A stretch of DNA of 63,205 nt. Origin: GSA-30 sp036384435. Its GTDB lineage: Bacteria > Pseudomonadota > Gammaproteobacteria > Xanthomonadales > Rhodanobacteraceae. The stretch covers positions 1-63,205 of the forward strand of contig NZ_DASVMI010000112.1 of the NCBI RefSeq assembly GCF_036384435.1. The letters are read 5' to 3'. Position 1 is the stretch's first letter; every line of letters begins with the position of its first letter. This document shows positions 34,178 through 42,487 of the stretch, in pieces. A program made the translations under genes and the position numbers. The notes under the pieces were generated by a model, which was not told the origin of the DNA, ran no database searches, and was given only the letters and a program-made list of their open reading frames with translations.

Positions 34178-34306
34178 GATCGCCGTGAGGCGACCCGAAG
34201 TGGAACCGGCTTTGCCCGACCACTGAGGGGCTGGTCCATCCTTCCCCAAGGATCCCGGCCTGACAAACCCCGACGGCCCCTCCCCTGGCCCTCGGGGTTT
34301 TATTTT
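34178..34306 (+). ncRNA. Candidate small RNA with C-rich loops, sX13-like
   Basis: Three hairpins lie in series in an untranslated gap. Hairpin 1 pairs AGTGG (34199-34203) with CCACT (34220-34224), with an inner CGG/CCG stem and the TTTGCCC segment exposed. Hairpin 2 pairs ATCCTT (34238-34243) with AAGGAT (34248-34253) around CCCC. Hairpin 3 is a strong terminator (34267-34298) with loop CCTCCCCT, followed by TTTTATTTT. Length and repeated C-rich loops resemble the Xanthomonas regulatory RNA sX13, which targets G-rich mRNA sites. The family link is from memory of the structure, not a search. Confidence 0.6.
34267..34306 (+). terminator. Rho-independent terminator of the small RNA
   Basis: ACCCCGA and GGCC on the left pair with GGCC and TCGGGGT on the right across one C/C mismatch; the loop is 8 bases and the tail is TTTTATTTT. 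This is among the strongest terminators in the window. Confidence 0.88.
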
Positions 34307-34395
34307 GCCTGTTGTCAGGCAGGAAGGGCGTCTACGGCGTCGCATGATGCCGCCGCAGGGACCATAATTGCCCGTCCCTTGTGCCAGAGTTACCG

Positions 34396-35580
34396 ATGAT
34401 CATCAGCTCGCTGCTAGATACTGATCTGTACAAGTTCTCGATGATGCAGGTCGTGTTGCACCATTACCCCGCTGCCCAGGTGGAGTACAAATTCAAATGC
34501 CGTAATCCGGGTGTGGATCTTGTTCCCTACATCGAGGAGATTCGTGCCGAGATCGAGGCGCTTTGCAGCTTGCGCTTCTCCGCCGAAGAGCTCGATTACC
34601 TGCGTAGCTGGCGTTTCATCAAGAGCGACTTCATTGATTTCCTGGCGTTGTTCCACCTCAATACGAAATACGTGAGCATCGAGCCGGCCGCTCAAGCCAA
34701 TGGCGAAATCGAGATCCGGATCGTGGGGCCCTGGCTGCATACGATTCTGTTCGAGGTGCCTTTGCTGGCGATCGTCAACCAGGTGTATTTCCGTAACACG
34801 CAACCAGCGCTCAGCCTGGCCGACGGACGTCGACGGCTGCGCGACAAGATCGTGATGTTGCGTGACACCCGTGGTTACGAAGCCTGCCGGATCGCCGACT
34901 ACGGCACCCGCCGCCGCTTTTCGCGTGACTGGCAGCAAGAAGTGGTTACCACACTGCGCGACGAGCTGGGTGATCAACTGACTGGTACCAGCAATGTATG
35001 GCTCGCGTGGAAGTTGGGATTACGTCCATTGGGTACCTTGGCCCACGAGTATTTGCAGGCGCATCAGGCGCTGGGGCCGCGCTTGCGCGATTCACAGGTG
35101 GCAGCACTGGAAACGTGGGCCAGGGAATATCGTGGGGATCTTGGCATCGCGCTATCGGATGTCTACGGCTTGAATGCCTTCCTGCGCGACTTCGACATGT
35201 ACTTCTGCAAGTTGTTCGATGGCACCCGTCATGACTCGGGCGACCCCTTCGACTGGGGCGAGCGTGTGTTGGCGCATTACCGTGCCAATCGCGTGGACCC
35301 GACCAGCAAGGTTCTGGTCTTCAGCGACGGCCTGGACATACCGAAGGTCATGCAGCTTTATGCGCATTTTCGCGGTCGCTGCCAACTGGCGTTCGGCGTG
35401 GGCACCAACCTCACGAACGATGTTGGCCCGAGCCCTCTGAACATCGTGATGAAAATGATTCGCTGCAATGGCCAGCCGGTAGCCAAGCTCAGCGACTCGC
35501 CAGGCAAGAACATGTGCGAGGACGAGGCCTACGTCACCTATCTCAGGCAAGTATTCGACATCCCCCTTGTTATCGCGTAA
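34396..35580 (+). CDS. pncB: Nicotinate phosphoribosyltransferase
   Basis: A 394-residue enzyme of NAD salvage (Preiss-Handler pathway) joining nicotinate to PRPP. SLLDTDLYKFSMMQVVLHHYP is the N-terminal signature, IADYGTRRRFSRDWQQ and GTSNVWLAWKLGLRPLGTLAHE are active-site regions, and FGVGTNLTNDVG and the C-terminal VKLSD-type segment follow. The length fits the enterobacterial type. The ATG at 34396 is preferred to an in-frame GTG at 34381. It lies 90 bases beyond the small RNA terminator. Confidence 0.96.
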   Translation: MIISSLLDTDLYKFSMMQVVLHHYPAAQVEYKFKCRNPGVDLVPYIEEIRAEIEALCSLRFSAEELDYLRSWRFIKSDFIDFLALFHLNTKYVSIEPAAQANGEIEIRIVGPWLHTILFEVPLLAIVNQVYFRNTQPALSLADGRRRLRDKIVMLRDTRGYEACRIADYGTRRRFSRDWQQEVVTTLRDELGDQLTGTSNVWLAWKLGLRPLGTLAHEYLQAHQALGPRLRDSQVAALETWAREYRGDLGIALSDVYGLNAFLRDFDMYFCKLFDGTRHDSGDPFDWGERVLAHYRANRVDPTSKVLVFSDGLDIPKVMQLYAHFRGRCQLAFGVGTNLTNDVGPSPLNIVMKMIRCNGQPVAKLSDSPGKNMCEDEAYVTYLRQVFDIPLVIA

Positions 35581-35591
35581 GAGCGACTTCA

Positions 35592-35629
35592 GTCACGGCT
35601 TGAAGGTTTTAAAACCTCCAAGCCGTGAC
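35592..35629. terminator. Long perfect hairpin between converging genes
   Basis: GTCACGGCTTG (35592-35602) pairs with CAAGCCGTGAC (35619-35629), and the inner AGGTTTT/AAAACCT extends the stem after one mismatch. It lies just past the pncB stop, between pncB and metQ. No T-run follows on either strand, so it may be an mRNA stabiliser rather than a terminator. Confidence 0.6.
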
Positions 35630-35698
35630 GATGTCGCCGCTTGCACCGCGAATGAAATGAATGGGTTCTCGCGCGGTAGGCGCGAGCGCCGCGTCGAA

Positions 35699-36490
35699 TC
35701 AGAACGCCGGCAATACCGCGCCGTGGTATTGCTGCTGGATATAGGTTTTGATTTCCGGGCTGGTCAATGCCTTGGCCAGGGCTTGCACGCGAGGGTCATC
35801 CTTGTTGTCATCGCGGCTTACCAGCACGTTGACATAAGGGGAATCCTTATCCTCGATCAGCAACGCATCCTTGGTCGGGTTGAGGCCGGCAGCCAATGCA
35901 TAATTGGTGTTGATGAGTGCCAGGTCCACTTCGTCCAGGGTGCGCGGAAGTACGGCCGCCTCCAGTTCGCGGAACTTGAGGTTCTTCGGATTGGCGGTGA
36001 TGTCCTTGGGCGACGACACCGGGCTATTGGGATCCTTGAGCGTGATCAGCCCGTGCCGGGCCAGCAGCAATAGGGCACGTCCACCATTGCTCGGGTCGTT
36101 GGGCAGGCTCACGACGGCACCGTCAGGCAACTGGTCGATGGTCTTGATCTTGCGAGAGTAGGCGCCGAACGGCTCGATATGCACACCGGTCACCACAGTC
36201 AGGTGCGTGTTATGGCGCTGGTTGAAGTCATCCAGGTAAGGTTTGGACTGGAAATAATTAGCGTCGACCGCTTTCTCCAGGACTTGCGTATTGGGCTGTA
36301 CGTAATCGGCAAAGACCTTGATATCCAGGTCGATCCCTTCCTTGGCCAGGATCGGCTTGGCTTGTTTGAGGATCTCAGCGTGCGGTACGGCTGTAGCGGC
36401 CACGGTAAGCTTCTTGCTGTCGGTGTTGCCACCGGATGAGCAGCCCGCCAGCAGGAGCAGGGCGGCCAGGGGGGCGAATAGCTTGTTCAT
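35699..36490 (-). CDS. metQ: Methionine ABC transporter substrate-binding lipoprotein
   Basis: A 263-residue NlpA/MetQ family lipoprotein with lipobox LLAGC (Cys17). LTVAATAVPHAEILKQAKPIL, VFADYVQPNTQVLEKAVDANYFQ and VSLPNDPSNGGRALLLLARHG are diagnostic. It captures methionine in the periplasm for MetNI. It is the last gene of the minus-strand metN-metI-metQ operon, 80 bases after metI. Confidence 0.94.
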   Translation of the reverse strand: MNKLFAPLAALLLLAGCSSGGNTDSKKLTVAATAVPHAEILKQAKPILAKEGIDLDIKVFADYVQPNTQVLEKAVDANYFQSKPYLDDFNQRHNTHLTVVTGVHIEPFGAYSRKIKTIDQLPDGAVVSLPNDPSNGGRALLLLARHGLITLKDPNSPVSSPKDITANPKNLKFRELEAAVLPRTLDEVDLALINTNYALAAGLNPTKDALLIEDKDSPYVNVLVSRDDNKDDPRVQALAKALTSPEIKTYIQQQYHGAVLPAF

Positions 36491-36570
36491 GATGTCAGCC
36501 TTTGTGCGTTGCATCAGAATAGCCGTCCATACCGCCAAAGGCAAAAAGCCTGCCATTGACGCCTGCCAGG

Positions 36571-37263
36571 TCAGTGGCGGCTGAAATGCGCCACGACGCG
36601 ATCACCGATCATCTGCAGCAATTGCACCAGCACGATCAGCAGGAACACCGTGACTACCATGTAATCCGACTTGTAGCTCAGATAGCCGTAACGGTAGGCA
36701 AGGTCACCCAGGCCCCCGGCGCCGATTGCGCCTCCCATGGCCGTATAACCCACCAGGGCGATGGCTGTCACCGTGACGCCGGCAATCAGCCCGGGCCGCG
36801 CTTCGGGCAATAGCACGTGACGGACGATTTGCCACGTCGTGGCGCCCATCGCCTGACTGGCTTCGATGACACCTTGTTCGACCTCTCGCAACGCTGTTTC
36901 CACCAGGCGCGCGAAGAACGGCGCGGCCCCGATGACCAGTGGAGGAATAGCGCCGCGTATGCCGAGCTTCGTGCCGACCAGCACGTACGTGAGCGGCATC
37001 AGCACGATCATCAGAATGATGAACGGAATCGAGCGAAGAATATTCACCAGTAGTGAGAGCGCGGCATAGAAGATGGGCATCTGTCGAAGTTGCCCTTTGC
37101 CGGTCAGGTACAAGAGTATGCCAAGCGGCAAGCCCAGCACGATCGTCAGTGCGAGTGAGCCGCTCAGCATCAGCAAGGTATCGATGCAGGCCTTACCCAG
37201 TTCACCCCAATCATCAATGTTGGGGAACAGTGAGGAAAGCGCAGATGCAAGCACAGCGATCAT
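36571..37263 (-). CDS. metI: Methionine ABC transporter permease
   Basis: A 230-residue permease with about five hydrophobic helices. LALTIVLGLPLGILLYLTGKG, VNILRSIPFIILMIVLMPLT and EASQAMGATTWQIVRHVLLPEARPGLIAG (the EAA loop contacting the ATPase) are MetI features. The start ATG overlaps the metN stop by ATGA. Longer in-frame upstream sequence is shadow of metN. Confidence 0.95.
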   Translation of the reverse strand: MIAVLASALSSLFPNIDDWGELGKACIDTLLMLSGSLALTIVLGLPLGILLYLTGKGQLRQMPIFYAALSLLVNILRSIPFIILMIVLMPLTYVLVGTKLGIRGAIPPLVIGAAPFFARLVETALREVEQGVIEASQAMGATTWQIVRHVLLPEARPGLIAGVTVTAIALVGYTAMGGAIGAGGLGDLAYRYGYLSYKSDYMVVTVFLLIVLVQLLQMIGDRVVAHFSRH

Positions 37264-38270
37264 CGGGTCATTTCCTCCACTTCGATACCCGCTGCGCGCA
37301 AGGCCCCCAGCGCGCGATCGGTGCCTTCGCCCTGCATGGCCAACGTGAGCTGGCCATAGGGTAGATCCTTGATGCGGTCGATACGGCCAGCAAGGATGTT
37401 GAAATCCACGCCGGTTTCGCGTGTGACACGCCCGAGCGTGGGCGACCATGTCGCCTCGCCACGAAAGGACAGGCGCAGGATGCGCCCGGGCACATGGGCA
37501 TACAGGGCCGCGCCTCCTGCGGCTTCTTCCGGTAGCGCTTCGTCGACGAAACGGCGTGTTGTCTCATGCTTGGGATGCAGGAAGACGTCGGCAACCGAGC
37601 CATGCTCGACAATACGTCCGGCATCCAACACGGCTACGCGGTCGCAAACGCGACGCACCACGTCCATTTCGTGGGTGATCAGCACGATAGTCAGTTTGAG
37701 GTCGCGATTGATCTGTGCAAGCAACTCCAGCACCGATGCAGTGGTCTGTGGGTCCAAGGCGCTGGTGGCTTCGTCGCACAACAGGATGGAAGGCCGGTTA
37801 GCCAGCGCCCGTGCGATGCCCACGCGCTGTTTCTGGCCGCCTGAGAGCTGTGAGGGATATTTGTCGCGATGTGCGGACAACCCGACGCGTTCGAGCAGTT
37901 CGGCGACACGGCTGGCGATGGCTTCCTCGTCGTGTGATCCGGCCAGGCGCAGCGGGAAAGCGATGTTGGCGGCCACGGTCTGCGACGACAGCAGGTTGAA
38001 GTGCTGGAAGATCATGCCGATGTGGCGACGCTGGTCCCGCAGCGCACGATCGTCGAGTCGGGTCAGGTCTACCTCGTCGATTAGCACGCTGCCACCGCTG
38101 GGCCGCTCCAGCAGGTTGATCAACCGTATAAGCGTCGATTTGCCCGCGCCGGAGTGGCCGATGATGCCAAAGACCTCGCCATCGGCGATGTCCAGGTTGA
38201 ACGGCTGCAAGGCGGAGATGTCCTTGCCGTCGACACGGTAGGACTTGTGAACATCGACAAAGCGGATCAC
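37260..38270 (-). CDS. metN: Methionine ABC transporter ATP-binding protein
   Basis: A 336-residue ATPase. Walker A GHSGAGKST, signature LSGGQKQRVGIARALA and Walker B ILLCDEATSALDP are intact. The C-terminal 90 residues form the NIL regulatory domain, which senses methionine in homologues. The GTG start at 38270 has AGGA six bases upstream; the frame upstream is antisense to the glutathione peroxidase gene. I see no SAM riboswitch or MetJ-type box in the short upstream gap. Confidence 0.95.
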   Translation of the reverse strand: MIRFVDVHKSYRVDGKDISALQPFNLDIADGEVFGIIGHSGAGKSTLIRLINLLERPSGGSVLIDEVDLTRLDDRALRDQRRHIGMIFQHFNLLSSQTVAANIAFPLRLAGSHDEEAIASRVAELLERVGLSAHRDKYPSQLSGGQKQRVGIARALANRPSILLCDEATSALDPQTTASVLELLAQINRDLKLTIVLITHEMDVVRRVCDRVAVLDAGRIVEHGSVADVFLHPKHETTRRFVDEALPEEAAGGAALYAHVPGRILRLSFRGEATWSPTLGRVTRETGVDFNILAGRIDRIKDLPYGQLTLAMQGEGTDRALGALRAAGIEVEEMTR

Positions 38271-38390
38271 GGCAGATCCTGGAAAAGTGACCGGGGCGGC
38301 ATTATGCCAGCCCCAGGGGGAGCTGGTATGCCGGTGCCAGGGATGCCCGGCTGGCGTAGACTGCCTGTTTCCACCCAGGAGCCTTGAGCC

Positions 38391-38873
38391 ATGACTTCGA
38401 TCTATGACTTCTCCGTGAAGGACATCGACGGCAACGAGCGGTCGATGGCCGAATGGCGAGGCAAGACCCTGGTGGTGGTCAATGTCGCCTCCAAGTGTGG
38501 CTTCACGCCGCAGTATAAGGGCCTGGAGGCCCTGTGGCGCCAGCACCAGGACAAAGACGTGGTGGTGCTTGGTTTTCCCTGCGACCAGTTTGGCCACCAG
38601 GAGCCGGGTAACGAGGATGAGATCAAGAATTTCTGCTCGCTCAACTACGACGTCAGCTTCCCTATGTTCGCCAAGATCAATGTCAACGGCGATCATGCCC
38701 ATCCGCTCTACAAATGGCTGAAGAAGGAGGGCAAAGGCATTCTCGGCAGCGAATCGATCAAGTGGAACTTCACCAAGTTCCTGATCGACCGCGATGGACA
38801 GGTGATCAAGCGGTATGCGCCGACGGACACGCCGGAGAAGATCGGTGAGGATATAGCTGCACGTGGGGGATGA
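38391..38873 (+). CDS. Glutathione peroxidase family protein (BtuE-like)
   Basis: A 160-residue cysteine-type glutathione peroxidase. The peroxidatic Cys36 is in VASKCGFTPQY; FPCDQFGHQEPG and WNFTKFL supply the Gln and Trp of the catalytic site. Further cysteines (Cys64, Cys82) allow a thioredoxin-dependent cycle, as in many bacterial homologues. It reduces peroxides in the cytoplasm. It is divergent from metN with a gap of 120 bases. Confidence 0.93.
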   Translation: MTSIYDFSVKDIDGNERSMAEWRGKTLVVVNVASKCGFTPQYKGLEALWRQHQDKDVVVLGFPCDQFGHQEPGNEDEIKNFCSLNYDVSFPMFAKINVNGDHAHPLYKWLKKEGKGILGSESIKWNFTKFLIDRDGQVIKRYAPTDTPEKIGEDIAARGG

Positions 38874-38976
38874 TGAGCTTTTAAAAAAGCGCTCGCCTTC
38901 GTGAAAGTTGGCAAAAGCCCGATGACCGGCTTGCGGGGCAGGTTCGCCTTTCCCGCCCTCAATCACAATCTCCGGC

Positions 38977-40539
38977 TCAGCGACTTTCCGTGCTCCCAGC
39001 GGCTTCATTGCGCGATTCGGCCAACATCACCGCAATCGCGTCCACGTCCTTGCTCGCACTGGGCGAGCCCTGTGGGGGTTCGTAGTTGTTGAGCATGATG
39101 GCGAAGGCCAGGCGCTCGCCCGAGGCCGACCGTACGTAGCCTGCCAGGCAGTGCACCAGGGTCATGCTGCCGGTCTTGGCTTGAAGATTGTTGGCGGCTG
39201 GTGTATTGCGCATGCGCCACTGCAAGGTGCCATCCACGCCCGCATGTGGCACGGCATCGTAGACCACGCCCGCGTAAGGCTGGGCGGCCAGGAAGCTGAG
39301 CACGCGAACGAGTGCCAAGGGGGTGGCCAGGTCGCGCCGCGACAGGCCAGATCCTTCTTCGATCAGGCTGGCTTCACGGGGTACGCCGATTCGATCCAGT
39401 AGGCTGCGCAGTGTGCGCGTGCCCCAGGCTTCGGTGGTAATGAAACCGGTAGGCGGCACATTTTGCTGCATCGCCTCCGCCTGGGCTTTCGCACCGGCAG
39501 CCAGCAACAGGTTTTGCATGTACAGGTTCTGCGAGCGTTTCAGGCCCTGGTGCAGGATTTGTGCGACCGACGGCGAGAGTACTTGGGCCCATACTGTCGT
39601 GCCATCGCGATCTGCCGCGTCACTGTCGGGCCAGTGCACGGTACGTAGACTGCCTTGGACAAGGATTCCGTGCCGTTCAAGGGCGTCGCGCAGGCGCTGT
39701 CCGGCAACACGAGCCGGATCTGTCATGGCCAGCTTGTAGTTGAGCGCGGATGAGCGTGCGGCGATGCTACCGAACACATGCATCGTGTCGCTGCCCGGCG
39801 CACGATAGAGATTGATGTCGTTGCGGCTGCGCGGCTCGCCGGTAACCATGGTGTTGCTCATGGCGGGCGCTGCGTCCTCCGGGTCGAAGGTCACCCTGGC
39901 AGATTGGCCGCTGCCTGTTCCGGGCTCGATCTGGATGCCAACCAGGTTGTCGTCGACGCTCAGCGCGCTGGTGGGCATGCCGAACCAGCTTTGCAGGTCG
40001 ATAGCCTCCCAGCCTGAGCCCATCGACGGTGTCTGGAAATAAGTGTCGTCGGCCACGATACCGCCATCGACCTTGTGCAGGCCACGCTCAGCCAATTGCG
40101 TGGCGAGCTGATCGGCCCAGTCCGCAGTGCTCGAATCGGCACCCAGCGTCGGATCGCCCATGCCATAGAGCACCAACGGCCCATCGAGCTTGCCGGCCTT
40201 GATATCGCCTTTGGCCAGTACCTGGGTGGGAATCCGGTAATCCGGGCCCAGGGTGCTCAATGCCAGCGCCGTAGTGAACAGCTTGGTGGTCGAGGCCGGC
40301 AACATCAACTGGTCGGCACGGTGGCTATAGAGCAGGCGGCCGTTGTCCAGCGAAACCACCGCGATGCCCCATTGGGCCGATGCAAAGCGTGGCTGGTCGA
40401 GGAAACCGTCGATGCGCGCGGCAAGCGTGGCTGGCGCGGTGGTGCCGCCGGACACCGCCTGTGCGGCGCTCAAGTTGGGCAGCAGTCCGAGCAGGAACAG
40501 GGCGATGGTACGGCTCATGGCATGTAGGGATAGCGTCAT
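38977..40539 (-). CDS. dacB: D-alanyl-D-alanine carboxypeptidase/endopeptidase (PBP4 type)
   Basis: A 520-residue class C penicillin-binding protein. A signal peptide ends near AQA (residue 28). The active-site triad is present: STTK (Ser83 to Lys86), SQN in KRSQNLYMQNLL, and KTG in NLQAKTGSMTLVHCLAGY. It trims peptidoglycan stem peptides in the periplasm. A second ATG (MSRTIALF) seven codons in may be the true start, as it begins the signal peptide. Confidence 0.94.
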   Translation of the reverse strand: MTLSLHAMSRTIALFLLGLLPNLSAAQAVSGGTTAPATLAARIDGFLDQPRFASAQWGIAVVSLDNGRLLYSHRADQLMLPASTTKLFTTALALSTLGPDYRIPTQVLAKGDIKAGKLDGPLVLYGMGDPTLGADSSTADWADQLATQLAERGLHKVDGGIVADDTYFQTPSMGSGWEAIDLQSWFGMPTSALSVDDNLVGIQIEPGTGSGQSARVTFDPEDAAPAMSNTMVTGEPRSRNDINLYRAPGSDTMHVFGSIAARSSALNYKLAMTDPARVAGQRLRDALERHGILVQGSLRTVHWPDSDAADRDGTTVWAQVLSPSVAQILHQGLKRSQNLYMQNLLLAAGAKAQAEAMQQNVPPTGFITTEAWGTRTLRSLLDRIGVPREASLIEEGSGLSRRDLATPLALVRVLSFLAAQPYAGVVYDAVPHAGVDGTLQWRMRNTPAANNLQAKTGSMTLVHCLAGYVRSASGERLAFAIMLNNYEPPQGSPSASKDVDAIAVMLAESRNEAAGSTESR

Positions 40540-40668
40540 GGTCTGAGTATTCCATGAGCCGCCTTGGGAAGGGCGCGAACCGGCCGTGCAGATGGGGTCT
40601 GTTACCCTATGGGTTTCGTGTCGGCCCCAGGGTCGGCTCCCTACCGACGCTCAATCAACGAGATCATC

Positions 40669-41151
40669 ATGCAGATTGCCCCCCATTCCGTTGTTTCCTT
40701 CCATTACACCCTCACGGATGACCAGGGCCAGGTCGTCGACAGCTCCGAAGGTCGCGAGCCGCTGACGTACCTGCAAGGCGCCGGTCAGATCGTGCCCGGC
40801 CTGGAGAAGGCGATGGAAGGCCGCCAGGCCGGCGACCAGTTCAAGGTCGACGTGGCCGCCGCTGAAGGTTATGGCGAGCGCCAAGAGGAACTGGCGCAGG
40901 AAGTCCCGCGCGAAGCTTTCCAGGGCGTGGATGATATCCAGCCCGGCATGCAGTTCCAGGGCCGTGGCCCGCAAGGCGTGATCAACGTGACCGTGACCAA
41001 GATCGAGGGTGACACGGTACACATCGACGGTAACCATCCGTTGGCGGGCAAGACCCTGCATTTCGCCATCGAGATCACCAACGTTCGCGAGGCTACGCAA
41101 GAAGAGCGTGAGCATGGCCACGTGCACGGTGAAGGCGGTCACCACCACTGA
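40669..41151 (+). CDS. slyD: FKBP-type peptidyl-prolyl isomerase SlyD
   Basis: A 160-residue SlyD protein. VSFHYTLTDDQGQVVDSSEGREPLTYLQGAGQIVPGLEKAMEG is the FKBP core, the insert-in-flap chaperone domain follows (EVPREAFQG), and the tail HGHVHGEGGHHH is a nickel-binding histidine cluster. It acts as isomerase, chaperone and possibly nickel carrier. The start at 40669 begins the conserved domain; the 35 residues upstream are unconserved. Confidence 0.94.
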   Translation: MQIAPHSVVSFHYTLTDDQGQVVDSSEGREPLTYLQGAGQIVPGLEKAMEGRQAGDQFKVDVAAAEGYGERQEELAQEVPREAFQGVDDIQPGMQFQGRGPQGVINVTVTKIEGDTVHIDGNHPLAGKTLHFAIEITNVREATQEEREHGHVHGEGGHHH

Positions 41152-41162
41152 TGCCGTCGTAG

Positions 41163-41192
41163 GGCGCCCGGAAGGTACCGGGCGCCTCTTTT
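41163..41192 (+). terminator. Terminator after slyD
   Basis: GGCGCCCGG (41163-41171) pairs perfectly with CCGGGCGCC (41178-41186) around a 6-base loop, followed by TCTTTT. It is 11 bases past the slyD stop. Confidence 0.8.
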
Positions 41193-41207
41193 CCGGGGGA
41201 TTGCTTC

Positions 41208-42392
41208 ATGCAGGGATGCCTGCGCATCGCGATTGTCGGTTACGGCACGGCTGGGCAGGCCGCTGCCTTGTTCCTGGCCGATCAGGGTCATGAACTGAGT
41301 ATCTTCGAGCAGGCTCCTGTACTTGGACCGGTCGGCGCAGGCTTCCTGCTGCAGCCCACGGGGTTGGGTGTGCTGGATCGCTTGGGCCTGGGAGACCTCG
41401 TGCTCGAACGTGGTCAGCGCGTGGACCGCCTTTTCGGTAGCACTCCTGGTGGCAGGCGCGTCATGGACATGAGTTATGGCGACCATGCGCCGGGTTGTTT
41501 CGGTCTGGGGCTTACGCGCGGCAGCCTGTTCGACGTGTTGCGTGATGCCTACACCGACGTGGATCGCATTGCCACCGGTACGCGCATCGAATCCATCGAG
41601 GGCGGACGCGAGCTACGCGATGTATCGGGCCGTCTTCATGGGCCATTCGATCTGATCGTAGTGGCCGACGGTGCGCACTCGTATCTGCGCGAGGGATATG
41701 CGGACATCCTGCATCGCCAGAAGCTTTATCCCTGGGGCGCACTGTGGTGCTTGTTGCCGGCAGAGGGCTGGCCTTATCCCGACCAACTGCAGCAGCGTTA
41801 CGCCGGCACCCGTGAAATGATCGGCGTGTTGCCCGTGGGGCAGCGCAGCGGCCATCAAGGACGTTGGCTGACGTTTTATTTCAGCGCCCCGGGCGATCAG
41901 CTGGATCGCTTCGACGAACAGGCACTGGCGCGCATGCGTGAGCGCGTGGATGCCATCTGGCCGGAGGTCACGCCCACACTGGCAACCATCACATCACCAG
42001 AACAGATCCATCGCGCACGCTACCGTGACGTGGTGCTGCGCAAACCGCATCAAGGCAATGTGGTGTTCGTGGGAGACGCCGCCCATGCGATGAGTCCGCA
42101 ATTGGGGCAGGGCGTGAACATGGCCCTGCTCGATGCCCAGGCGCTCGCCCATGGTCTGGCGACGTGCACCTCGCTGGCCTTGGCCCTCGGGCACTATCAC
42201 CGCCGGCGCCGCAGGCATCTGGCGATCTATCAACGTCTCAGCCGCTGGTTGACCCCGTGGTTCCAGTCCAACTACAGCGTGCTTTCGCCCTGGCGTGACC
42301 TCACGTTCGGCCCCTTGGGCCGGTTCCCTCTGAGCCGCCAATCGATGCTGCGTGTGCTCACCGGGACGATAGGGCACAAGAGCGAGGAGTGA
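41208..42392 (+). CDS. FAD-dependent monooxygenase (aromatic hydroxylase type)
   Basis: A 394-residue class A flavoprotein monooxygenase. The FAD-binding motif IAIVGYGTAGQAAALFLADQG, the DG motif LIVVADGAHSYLR and the GD motif VVFVGDAAHAMSPQLGQGVNMALLDA are intact. The substrate is not deducible. The last codons and the stop (KSEE, TGA) lie inside the dispersed repeat that begins at 42384, so the C-terminus was apparently set by that element. Confidence 0.88.
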   Translation: MQGCLRIAIVGYGTAGQAAALFLADQGHELSIFEQAPVLGPVGAGFLLQPTGLGVLDRLGLGDLVLERGQRVDRLFGSTPGGRRVMDMSYGDHAPGCFGLGLTRGSLFDVLRDAYTDVDRIATGTRIESIEGGRELRDVSGRLHGPFDLIVVADGAHSYLREGYADILHRQKLYPWGALWCLLPAEGWPYPDQLQQRYAGTREMIGVLPVGQRSGHQGRWLTFYFSAPGDQLDRFDEQALARMRERVDAIWPEVTPTLATITSPEQIHRARYRDVVLRKPHQGNVVFVGDAAHAMSPQLGQGVNMALLDAQALAHGLATCTSLALALGHYHRRRRRHLAIYQRLSRWLTPWFQSNYSVLSPWRDLTFGPLGRFPLSRQSMLRVLTGTIGHKSEE

Positions 42393-42484
42393 GAGGTCAG
42401 GAGTGAGGAGTGAGACAAGAGCCGGGTGGCGATACTTCGCTTTGTGCTTTTACTCACTTCTCGCGCTGATCTCTCACTCCTGAC
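42384..42484. repeat. Dispersed intergenic repeat, copy C (two-armed)
   Basis: The left arm (42384-42415) is built of GAGTGAG-type units, and the right arm (42453-42484) of their complement, so the 101-base element is an imperfect inverted repeat. The arms match the sites at 2129 and 25485. It spans the end of the monooxygenase gene and the gap to the phospholipase gene; each arm ends in or near GTCAG or CTGAC. Confidence 0.7.
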
Positions 42485-42487
42485 CAG

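Noticed and set aside
38271..38390. A SAM riboswitch or MetJ box ahead of metNIQ
   Set aside because: The 120-base gap shows GC-rich short repeats but none of the conserved riboswitch core or MetJ-type 8-base sites that I could recognise.
38271..39008. A 582-codon frame extending metN upstream
   Set aside because: The extra N-terminal part is antisense to the glutathione peroxidase gene and has no family resemblance. The GTG at 38270 with AGGA gives the standard MetN N-terminus.
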